Assembly: GCA_963827785.1 (NCBI GenBank)
Contig: CAWHCT010000019.1
Location: 129,717-193,716, forward strand
Reading direction: 5' to 3'
Origin: Site-B1 sp963827785
Lineage (GTDB): Bacteria; Bacteroidota; Bacteroidia; Flavobacteriales; Flavobacteriaceae
Length of the DNA: 64,000 nt
Below are positions 45,426-53,677 of the stretch, one piece after another. Below the pieces are notes generated by a model. The model had not been told where the DNA came from and did not search any database. It saw nothing but the letters and a program-made list of their open reading frames with translations. Positions within the stretch are counted from its first letter, which is position 1. Every line of letters begins with the position of its first letter. A program made the translations under genes and the position numbers.

Positions 45426-46719
45426 ATGATCTTGGCTCCTCAAAAATTTGGGAAAGCGGGAGTTATATGGACAATTTTTTTGGTGGTAATCTCTGTTGCC
45501 GGAATCCTTGCCTATATAGATCAGGTCATACAGGGACAGATAGTAACAAACATGAATGATTATGCCTTATGGGGTATTTATATTTCCAATTTTGTATTCT
45601 TTGTTGCTACCAGTTTTGTTGGAGCTATTACAGTTGCAGTATTAAGGCTTACCAACAATACGTGGAGAACTCCTGTGGTCAGGATTGCAGAAATAATTTC
45701 TTTAGCATCCATTATTATGGCTGGTCTGACAATCATGATAGACATGGGCAGACCTGATAGACTGTTATATTTATTTATCCATGGCAGAATGCAATCTCCA
45801 ATTATTTGGGATGTGATCATTATACCAACCTATATAGTAATTTGCCTGCTGCTCCTTTATTTCCCATTACTGCCGGATCTTGCTCTTCTTAACAAGCATT
45901 TTGAAAAAACCAAACCAAAATTGAGTAAATGGTATGGAAAATTATCATTGAAATGGACAGGAAGTCTGGCACAAAAAACAATTCAGCTAAAATCCATTCA
46001 AATACTTTGTGTTTTAATAATTCCGGCAGGTTTTATGCTTCAAACCATTGATGCCTGGCTGTTTTCAACTTTGTTTAGAGTTGGTTGGGACAGCACCAAT
46101 ATGGGGGCTTATTTTATTTCAGGTGCTTCAGTTGCGGGTATTGGTGCTTTAGTAACTGTGGTCTATGTAATTAGGAAAGCCTATAAATTAGATGATTACA
46201 TAACGGATTATCACTTTGACAAACTGGGTAAATTCCTGGTTTTAGCCTGTCTGATATATCTGTACTTTCAATATTAATGAATATGTAATACCTGAGTTTA
46301 CCTCTAAAAAAGAAGAGATCACGCATTTGAATCATTTGTATTCCGGTCAATTTGCACCTTTATTCTGGTTTGTACTTATTGGCGGATTGATCATACCAAT
46401 TATTGTTCTGTTATTTAAAAATGGGAGAAAACCCGGTCCAATGTTCTTAATGGGACTATTGGTTGTTTTAGGATCCTGGTGGAAAAGGTTCTTGATAGTC
46501 ACCCCAACTTTATTACAACCTTTCCTGCCGATTCAAGGAGTTCCGGAAAAATGGCATCATTACTACCCTAGTTTCCATGAATGGATAATTACCTTTGGTA
46601 CATTAGCCATGGCATTACTGATCATTACCATTCTGGTAAGGTATCTTCCTATCATTCCTATTCAAAGAACTGCTGATGAGCAGGAAGCAATAGATGAAAC
46701 TAATCCTAAGAAAGCATGA
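45426..46719 (+). CDS. NrfD/PsrC-like membrane quinol protein (module 1)
   Basis: About 431 aa, one frame break near 46270 (restored LIYLYFNINEYVIPEFTSK). About ten helices with NrfD landmarks: GQIVTNMNDYALWGIYISNF, IDMGRPDRLLYLFIHGRMQS, SPIIWDVI, then WLFSTLFRVGWDSTNM, and FLPIQGVPEKWHHYYPSFHE near the end. NrfD-type proteins bind quinol near the periplasmic side and have no heme. Start could be extended to ATG 45401 if a T at about 45431 is an insertion error. It is 31 bp after its FeS partner and overlaps the next gene by ATGA. Confidence 0.85.
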
Positions 46720-47588
46720 GAAATTCAATAAACATAAGAAACATGTTACTTGTTTTTGTAGGTGCTCTCTTTTTTGCAACGGTTTTAAATAAGGTTTACA
46801 GTCAGGATAATGAAAAACATAGAGTACGATTAAAAGCTGATTATTTTAAGGAAATAGATGGGGAAAGTTATATTCAATTAGGTGCGATCTCAAAAATTGG
46901 AAAGGAAACCGTTTCTGTTTCCGGCATTGAGCTATCAATTGAAAATGAATATTATGATGATATAATCGAGTTGGGCTATGTTAAAACCAACATGAATGGT
47001 GAAAGTAAATTTGTGATCAAAGAATTTAATAAACTTAAAGCCGATTCCAATAATGTCTACAACTTAAATATTGTTTTCAAAGGTAACGATACCTTTAAGA
47101 GGGCTTCGAAAAGCATTAGTTTCAAAGACGCAATTATTAAGACGAATCTGATCACTAAGGATAGTATAAACTATGTTAATGCAACCCTGATCGATAAGGC
47201 CACAGATAGTATAATTGAAGGTGAATCATTAGTTGTTCAGGTTAATCGTTTATTCAGACCCTTAATAATTGGTGAACCATTAAATTACACCGATGAAACC
47301 GGAAGTATAATGGTTCCTGTAGAAGATGGTATTCCGGGTGTCAACGGTATTTTAACTTTAGAAGTTGTACTCAAAGATAACGATGACTATGGCACTGTAA
47401 AAAAATCATTTGATGCTGCAATTGGAGTCCCTATAAAAGATGAATCAACATTTGACGATAGAACCATGTGGTCGCCAAGAAACAAAACTCCTTATTTATT
47501 ATTGATTATTCCTAATTTACTAACCTTTTCTATATGGGGAATAATAGTATTCTTAATATTCAGTCTTTATAAAATTTACAGATCCTGA
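46716..47588 (+). CDS. Unknown periplasmic protein with C-terminal helix (module 1)
   Basis: 290 aa. Signal peptide (MLLVFVGALFFATVLNKVYSQ at about residues 10-29), a periplasmic beta-rich part with two Ig- or transthyretin-like stretches (LGYVKTNMNGESKFVIKEF and YTDETGSIMVPVEDG), then a C-terminal transmembrane helix (about 262-283) with the end in the cytoplasm. The segment VLKDNDDYGTVKKSF recurs in the paralogue at 50156 (VLVDDNDDFGNVIQKK), as does the W just before the helix. The ATG overlaps the NrfD stop (ATGA). A conserved third part of each FeS-NrfD module; function unknown, perhaps assembly or cytochrome docking. Confidence 0.65.
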   Translation: MRNSINIRNMLLVFVGALFFATVLNKVYSQDNEKHRVRLKADYFKEIDGESYIQLGAISKIGKETVSVSGIELSIENEYYDDIIELGYVKTNMNGESKFVIKEFNKLKADSNNVYNLNIVFKGNDTFKRASKSISFKDAIIKTNLITKDSINYVNATLIDKATDSIIEGESLVVQVNRLFRPLIIGEPLNYTDETGSIMVPVEDGIPGVNGILTLEVVLKDNDDYGTVKKSFDAAIGVPIKDESTFDDRTMWSPRNKTPYLLLIIPNLLTFSIWGIIVFLIFSLYKIYRS

Positions 47589-47705
47589 TTTCCCGGAAAT
47601 TTCAAATTGTACCCGATTAATTAATTGGAGTTCTTATCCTAATTCATATTTCCGAAAATTACTGAATCATCAATAAAATCAGTACACCACAAAACATATT
47701 TCTTG

Positions 47706-47769
47706 TGTAACAATCATTACAAAACATGATATTTATCATTATAATTTCTAATCTGAATATTTAATTTTA
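47706..47769 (+). promoter_or_regulatory. Tandem motif A/motif B promoter of module 2
   Basis: TGTAACAATCATTACA (47706-47721, motif A with one mismatch) lies directly before CATGATATTTATCATT (47725-47740, perfect motif B core). After 21 bp follows TAATTTTA (47762-47769), 43 bp before the ATG. The two operator centres are 19 bp apart, so the proteins could act together or exclude each other. Confidence 0.75.
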
Positions 47770-47812
47770 ACCTATTAATATTCCATGTAAACATTTTTAT
47801 ATCTAAACGATT

Positions 47813-48797
47813 ATGGACGACAAAAAAAATGATAAAAAAAGCACGAATAGACGGAATTTCTTAAAACTGGGTTTAATGTCCGGTGTTTCTACCGTCGCAG
47901 GTGCATCCATCATTTCAAACTTAATACCGGAGGATGAAAAGATCTCATCCGGAGAAAAAGTGAGAGTATTGACTCCAGATGGCAAAATGGTTGAAGTAGA
48001 TGCTGCAAGTATTAATAAATACCCGGAAGCACTTATCACTCCCAAAGAATCCAGAAAAGGAATCCCTGACAGACATTTTGTAATGGTCATTGACCTTGCA
48101 CGCTGTAAAAATGCCAGAAACTGTGTGGAAAGTTGCCAAAAGGCACATAAACTGGATTATCATGAAGAGTTTATGAAAGTTCAGTTAATTCAGAATAATG
48201 ACGAGACCGAACCTTACTGGTTTCCAAAACCTTGTTTCCATTGTGATGAACCGCCTTGCGTAACAGTATGCCCTACAGGAGCTACTTTTAAGCGTACTGA
48301 TGGGATTGTTCTTATTGATAACAATCGATGTATAGGTTGTAAATTCTGTGTCACCAGTTGCCCTTATTCCGCACGTCAGTTCAATTGGGGCCATAAAGAT
48401 AAATATGATGATAAATCACAACCATATTCCCCGGAAACAAGTGTTCCGGCTGCAGAAGGTACTGTAATGAAATGTGATTTTTGTCCTGATATGTTGAGAC
48501 AGGGAAAATTGCCACATTGTGCGCAATCATGCCCAATGGGAGTCATTTATTTTGGTGATAAAAACGAGGACATTGTTACAAATGGTGAAGAAACTGTTAG
48601 TTTCTCTCAATTGATCAATGATCGCGGTGGTTACAGACATCTTAGAACACTTAGGCACAAAACCAAATGTGTATTATCTACCTGCAGTAAACAGACAATT
48701 CCCGGTTGAACGCGGATTTGATGTTGAAGAAGAGGTAATTGAACGCTACAAAGACGTTCCTTACGTTCAGGAACTTAAAAAACAAGGAAAAATTTAA
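47813..48797 (+). CDS. TAT-exported multi-FeS protein, NrfC-like (module 2)
   Basis: About 327 aa, one frame break near 48645 (restored GTKPNVYYLPAVNRQFPVER). TAT signal NRRNFLKLGLMSG (residues 12-24), the same N-terminal beta module (VRVLTPDGKMVEVDAAS), then cluster motifs: Cys98/104/108 with the same missing Cys as module 1, CFHCDEPPCVTVCP, CIGCKFCVTSCP and CDFC...CAQSCP. It shares the loop GDKNEDIVTNGEETVSFSQL with its paralogue (GDKYEDTVTNGEETVRLSEL). Periplasmic electron carrier for the NrfD protein at 48816, 18 bp downstream. Starts a second transcription unit under motif A and B operators. Confidence 0.82.
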
Positions 48798-48815
48798 CAC
48801 TAACAGTTCTCCATT

Positions 48816-50150
48816 ATGGATTTTGTAAAAAGAAAACAAGAATTAGTTAAAGAGTTCTTACCAATGATAGAAAACCCAACTAAATGGTCAAAAATTTGGG
48901 TTGTAATATTATCAGCAATAGTACTGGTTGGCTTATATGCCTTTGTTGTTCAATACCGAAAGGGACATATAGTAACAGGCATGAGGGATAACGTTGTGTG
49001 GGGAATATATATTATCAACTTTATATTCTTTGTATGTTTGAGTTATTCCGGTGCTTTTATAGCAGGAATTTTACATTTCTTTAAAACGCCCTGGAAGAAT
49101 TCTGTTTTAAGAATTGTGGAGATCATCACTGTACTATCTTTAATAGTAGGTCCCATATTCATTCTTTTATGTATTGGCAGATTAGACCGACTGCATTACC
49201 TATTCATATATCCCCGAATTCAGTCACCTATCACCTGGGATATCATAGCAATAATGACAGATCTGGTTGGTTGCTTCCTTTACCTGTATTTAACTTTTAT
49301 TCCCGATTTTGCAATCCTTAGGGATAATAGTGAAAACACCTCCAAATGGAGACAAAAAGTTTATAAATATCTGGCAATTGGATACTATGACACACCAACA
49401 CAAAGAGAGAAACTGCACAAAATAACCAGAACCATGTCGGCCATGATCATTGCAATGGCAATCATCGCATACTCTGTATTGGCCTGGATTTTCAGCTTAA
49501 CTGTACAACCCGGATGGAATAGCAGCATATTCGCTCCATATTTTATTGTTGCCGGATTGTATTCGGGTGTTGGAGTAATAATCATAGCCATGTATCTGAT
49601 AAGAAAGTACTATCATTTAGATCATTACATAAGAAAAATACACTTTATAGGAGCAGGAATCATCCTGTTGGTCATTTCCTTGCTTTTCGGATATTTTACC
49701 TTTAGTGAATACTTCTCAAGATGGTTCAGTCATAAGGTCCATGATATAGATCTGCTGGATACTTTATTCAACAGATATTTCTGGATGTTCATTTTTGCCA
49801 ATTATATTGGTGTTTTAGTTCCAATAGTTATTTTGTTCTTTAAAAAATTCAGAACAATAAAATCAATAACATTTGCTGCCGTAATTGCAGTACTAGGATT
49901 GTGGTTTAACAGGTATTTAATTGTTGTTCCGACTTTAGAAACGCCATACCTGCCAATTCAGGATACAAGACCGGAATTTATTAATTATTCGGCTACCTGG
50001 ATAGAATGGGCTTTAAGTTTCGCAGGCGTAGCAGCTTTTGTTCTGTTCTTCATATTATTGATGAGATTAGTACCAATTATTCCAATGTCCGGAATTATTG
50101 AACATGAAAGAGAATTGAAAAGAAAACCTAAAATGGCAACTAAAAAATAG
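48816..50150 (+). CDS. NrfD/PsrC-like membrane quinol protein (module 2)
   Basis: 444 aa, intact. N-terminal amphipathic part (MDFVKRKQELVKEFLPMIEN), then ten or so helices: VTGMRDNVVWGIYIINFIFF, LCIGRLDRLHYLFIYPRIQS, SPITWDIIAIM, WIFSLTVQPGWNSSIFAPYF, FNRYFWMFIFANYIGVLVPI, and the end LPIQDTRPEFINYSATWIEW. The pattern follows module 1 throughout, so the two arose by duplication. In place of GRPDR of module 1 it has GRLDR. It would oxidise quinol and hand electrons to the FeS protein. Six bp separate it from the following unknown gene. Confidence 0.88.
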   Translation: MDFVKRKQELVKEFLPMIENPTKWSKIWVVILSAIVLVGLYAFVVQYRKGHIVTGMRDNVVWGIYIINFIFFVCLSYSGAFIAGILHFFKTPWKNSVLRIVEIITVLSLIVGPIFILLCIGRLDRLHYLFIYPRIQSPITWDIIAIMTDLVGCFLYLYLTFIPDFAILRDNSENTSKWRQKVYKYLAIGYYDTPTQREKLHKITRTMSAMIIAMAIIAYSVLAWIFSLTVQPGWNSSIFAPYFIVAGLYSGVGVIIIAMYLIRKYYHLDHYIRKIHFIGAGIILLVISLLFGYFTFSEYFSRWFSHKVHDIDLLDTLFNRYFWMFIFANYIGVLVPIVILFFKKFRTIKSITFAAVIAVLGLWFNRYLIVVPTLETPYLPIQDTRPEFINYSATWIEWALSFAGVAAFVLFFILLMRLVPIIPMSGIIEHERELKRKPKMATKK

Positions 50151-50155
50151 AAATC

Positions 50156-51061
50156 ATGAAAACTAAGTTGTTAAAAAATATTACTATAGCCACATTCATT
50201 GGATTTTTATTTAGTGGAATATGTTTAGCACAGGAAACCACTGTAGAAGATTACAGAATGAAATTCGATTTTAGCACTGTTAAACAATCTGATAATTCAA
50301 GAATGTTAATAGTTAACTTTGTGGGTACAAACAAAAAAGATAGAAAAGATAAAGCACCAGTTTATGACGCAGACATAGAATTTTACAACGTTCTGGATGA
50401 CGAGGAAGTAAAATTAGGTGTTGCTAAAACTGATAAGGATGGCTTGGCTCAGTTAACAATTCCCGAAAATCAGGAGTATTTAATAGATAATGAAGGATAT
50501 ATTAATTTAAAAGCAGTTTTTGATGGTTTAGAAGATTTAGACTCAGAAGAAGAAGAAATAGCGGTTAAAGATCTTTTTTTAGAGCTTGATTTGGAAGAAA
50601 TTGACAGTGTAAAAACAGTCATGTTAAAAGCCTATACTATAGACAGTTTACAAACTAAGATTCCTGTTGAAGAAATAGATGTTATATTCTCTGTAGGAGG
50701 CATGATTTCAAAAATGCCAATAGAAGAAGCTTCTGTTGAAGAAGGTGAATATGAGTTTGAATTCCCATCCAATATATCCGGCGATAAGGATGGAAATGTA
50801 GATGTATACGTTTTAGTAGATGACAATGATGATTTTGGTAATGTAATTCAGAAAAAAAATGTAAATTGGGGTAAATTGGATAAGCTCACGGCAGAAAACG
50901 AAAACACGCTATGGAGTGAAGCAGCACCTATATGGATGTATCTGGTTTTAACCATTTTGTTAGTTGGTGTTTGGGCCAATTATGCTTATAGCATTAAAAA
51001 CCTGCTAAAAATTAAAAAAGAAGGTCAGGAAATAGAATCAAAAAATAAAGAAATTACATAA
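50156..51061 (+). CDS. Unknown periplasmic protein with C-terminal helix (module 2)
   Basis: 301 aa. Signal peptide (about residues 1-25, ending SGICLAQ), a very acidic beta-rich periplasmic part (DADIEFYNVLDDEEVKLGV, DKDGLAQLTIPENQEYLI), a repeated second half with VDVYVLVDDNDDFGNV, then W before a single transmembrane helix (WMYLVLTILLVGVWANYAY) and a Lys/Glu cytoplasmic tail. Paralogue of the protein at 46716, at the same place in its module. No catalytic residues or cofactor motifs are seen. The acidic surface could bind cytochrome c, whose gene follows after 64 bp; inferred. Confidence 0.65.
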   Translation: MKTKLLKNITIATFIGFLFSGICLAQETTVEDYRMKFDFSTVKQSDNSRMLIVNFVGTNKKDRKDKAPVYDADIEFYNVLDDEEVKLGVAKTDKDGLAQLTIPENQEYLIDNEGYINLKAVFDGLEDLDSEEEEIAVKDLFLELDLEEIDSVKTVMLKAYTIDSLQTKIPVEEIDVIFSVGGMISKMPIEEASVEEGEYEFEFPSNISGDKDGNVDVYVLVDDNDDFGNVIQKKNVNWGKLDKLTAENENTLWSEAAPIWMYLVLTILLVGVWANYAYSIKNLLKIKKEGQEIESKNKEIT

Positions 51062-51125
51062 TATCAAAGTTTGGTATTATATTTGATTTACAATTTACAT
51101 TAACTATTAATACAATTAACAAAAC

Positions 51126-51524
51126 ATGAAAACACTTAAATTTTTATTTATTCTTGGAGTAATTAGCTTTGGTTTTTTAGCTTTTACTGCAATAGACCAG
51201 GAACCATGGAAAGTACCTGCCAAATACGAAAAAATGACCAACCCGGAAGATGCTTCAAAAGATAATATTGATATCGGGAAGTCATTGTACTCAAAACATT
51301 GTAAATCCTGCCACGGTAAAGAAGGATATGGTGATGGTCCTAAAGCAGAAGAAGTTGAAGGTGATCTTGGAGATTTCTCTTCTGAAGAATATCAAGCTCA
51401 GTCAGATGGTGCTCTTTTTTACAAAAGTTATATAGGAAGAAAAGATATGCCGAGCTTTGAAAAGAAAATGAGTGAAGAAGATATGTGGTTGGTAGTTCAC
51501 TACATGAGAACTTTAAAAGAATAA
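51126..51524 (+). CDS. Small monoheme cytochrome c
   Basis: 132 aa. Signal peptide or N-terminal anchor (residues 1-22), then a class I cytochrome c: NIDIGKSLYSKHCKSCHGKEG with heme site CKSCH (59-63), GYGDGPKAEEVEGDLGDF, and the distal ligand Met108 in GRKDMPSFEKKMSEEDMWLV, ending VVHYMRTLKE. It is the natural soluble or anchored electron acceptor for the FeS-NrfD module and could shuttle electrons to an oxidase, peroxidase or the outer-membrane heme lipoproteins. Last gene of the unit; a perfect bidirectional terminator follows. Confidence 0.88.
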   Translation: MKTLKFLFILGVISFGFLAFTAIDQEPWKVPAKYEKMTNPEDASKDNIDIGKSLYSKHCKSCHGKEGYGDGPKAEEVEGDLGDFSSEEYQAQSDGALFYKSYIGRKDMPSFEKKMSEEDMWLVVHYMRTLKE

Positions 51525-51541
51525 TAAATTTTCTCAATAAT

Positions 51542-51573
51542 AAAAAAGCCCAAACAAATGTTTGGGCTTTTTT
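51542..51573. terminator. Bidirectional terminator between cytochrome c and phosphorylase
   Basis: AAAAAAGCCCAAACA, AA, TGTTTGGGCTTTTTT: perfect 15-bp arms with T6 in both directions, separating the plus-strand cytochrome operon from the minus-strand phosphorylase. Confidence 0.9.
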
Positions 51574-51598
51574 ATTACACTAATATTATTGTTACCTA

Positions 51599-53339
51599 TT
51601 AATACAATTTCTTGTAATAATCTGCAGCCATTCTTGCACTTGTAAATTCTGGAATCACATCGTCCATTGCTTTAAATACGATGTCCTGCCATTTCTTTGG
51701 TTCGTCATAAAATGTAGGGATCACCTTCTTCTCAAGAATATCATATAAATTATCGGCATCCATTTTATCCTGAATGTGCACAGGTAATTTATAATCTACT
51801 TCAGGTAAAATAAAACTATTTTTACCATTCTTTTGGAATTCCGGAATCCAACCATCGTTAATCGATACATTCACCGATCCGTTCATAGCCGCAGTCATTC
51901 CACTGGTTCCTGAAGCTTCACGGGTAATTCTTGGTGTATTTAACCAGATATCCGATCCACATTTTAATTCTCTTGATAATTCAATTTCATAACCTGTTAA
52001 AACCGCTAAATTAGGAACGTTTTTAGTATGAAGTACCAAATAATTAAAAATATCGATCGCGTAAAAATCGTATGGGTAAGGTTTCCCTGCCCAAATAATC
52101 TGTACAGGATATTTTTTATTGCTTATTAACTTTTTAAATCGTTTTATATCGTGTAAAAGTAGATCGGCTCTTTTATAGCCTGCAAAACGACGTGCCCAAA
52201 CAAAGGTCAATACATTCGGATCGAACTTTTTTCCTGTTTGCCTCTTAACCTCATCAAACAATTCTGATTTTAATTCAGATTTACGTTTCTTATACTTTTT
52301 CGCATCTTTCTTTTTCCAAGCATCTTCAACCTGCTTATCTTGCCAGAATTTTTGATTTTGAGCGTTTGTGATCGGAATGATTTCACAAATACCTTATCAT
52401 ACTCCTTCCACATGTTGTTAGAAACAACGGCATGTAATTTAGACACCGCGTTCGCCTTTTTAGCCATGCGTAAAGCCGCCAAGGTATAATTTAGCATGCC
52501 ACCATTTATAGTTTCCTTATCCAGTTGTTTATCTGTTAAGGTTTTACCAAAGAATCCACAACGGTTTAAATGACGTCCATCACGTTCTTCATTTCCTGCT
52601 TTTTCAGGCGTATGCGTAGTCAATACAAATTGGTCTTTCTTAACACCGCGATCTTTTAAATAATAAAAGGCAGGTAAACCATGACCTTCATTTAAATGAT
52701 ATACATCGGCGCCGCCTAAAGCTTCTACCACCTTAGCACCACCAATACCCAATACAATACTTTGCGACACACGAGTCATCTCATTGGCATCGTATAAGTG
52801 ATTGGTAATCGTTCTTGATAAAAAATCATTGCCTTCTACATCGGTACTTAAAAAGTACATCGGGACGGTTCCGAAAATCTCAGGCTTCAATACATAAGCT
52901 CTTACCTTTACATGCGGATTTTCGTGTAACTTCACTTCTACCTCAATCCCGGTATCTTCAAGGAAATCAAAGGTTTTTTCAACAAAATCTCTTCGTAAGG
53001 TTTGGTCTTCGTTTCTTGCCTGGTCGTAATAGCCATACTTCCATAGCATTCCAATACCTATCATGTTTTGCTTCAGTTCTAAGCCTGAACGCATGTGGGA
53101 ACCTGCTAAAAAGCCCAGGCCTCCCGAATAAATATTAAAAGATTGATCAATCCCGAATTCCATACTAAAATACGCTACTTTTTTAGTGTATTCCTTTGCT
53201 GGTTTATAGGGATGGAACCAGGTGCTATATTTGTTTTTTGGTATAGCTTTTGGTTTCGCTTTCGCTTTTGGTTTCGTTATAGATTTCGGTTTCGCTTTCG
53301 CTTTCGGTTTCGAGCTTTCGGTTTTATTTTGGTAGTCAT
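51599..53339 (-). CDS. glgP: Alpha-glucan (glycogen) phosphorylase, short form
   Basis: About 580 aa, frame breaks near 53320, 52390 and 52265. GT35 family: VAYFSMEFGIDQSFNIYSGGLGFLAGSHM, GADVYHLNEGHGLPAFYYL, TTHTPEKAGNEERDG, FVWARRFAGYKRADLLLHD, QIIWAGKPYP and the PLP-site region TREASGTSGMTAAMNGSVN (PLP Lys region replaced by family-typical sequence). It cleaves alpha-1,4-glucans to glucose-1-phosphate. From the restored start at 53339, about 30 residues of Lys/Pro/Ala repeat (KPKAKAKPK units) precede the catalytic domain, an unusual basic tail. Stands alone; convergent to the cytochrome operon. Confidence 0.85.
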
Positions 53340-53677
53340 AAGTTTAGGTTTTAAAAATAAAGTGCAAATGTAACTGAATTATAGATTTTTAAAAGTGAAA
53401 TCGTAAATAATTTGTCTTAAACAGTTTATAAAAACCAAATTATTAATTAATAGGCTTGAAAATTTTAAAAAATTCATTAAAACTAATGAGTTTAGCAGTG
53501 ATTTTATTGTACAATTATACAAAAATTAGCCTATAAGTATCCCAACAAAACCTCGCTCTTAATTTCATTTTAAACATTTATAAAATGACACTGTAACTAA
53601 CTTAAATTTATTGCAAAAAAACTCTATTAAACCACGTAATTACACAACTGATTTAAATTAATTAATTTCTAATACTT
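53340..53677. other. AT-rich spacer without recognised gene
   Basis: 338 bp between the phosphorylase start and the sensor kinase end, both on the minus strand. It is very AT-rich with scattered A/T runs. No open frame of note, no motif A or B operator, and no convincing hairpin with T run was found. The phosphorylase promoter should lie here. Confidence 0.5.

Noticed and set aside
41536..51524. Alternative complex III (ActABCDE) or Nrf nitrite reductase operon
   Set aside because: Cytochromes, FeS and NrfD genes are present, but there is no ActB-type fused Mo/FeS subunit, no DUF3341 ActD and no NrfA. The FeS proteins carry their own TAT signals.
53143..53373. Plus-strand reading frame with Phe/Arg repeats
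   Set aside because: It is the antisense image of the Lys/Pro/Ala tail of glycogen phosphorylase.
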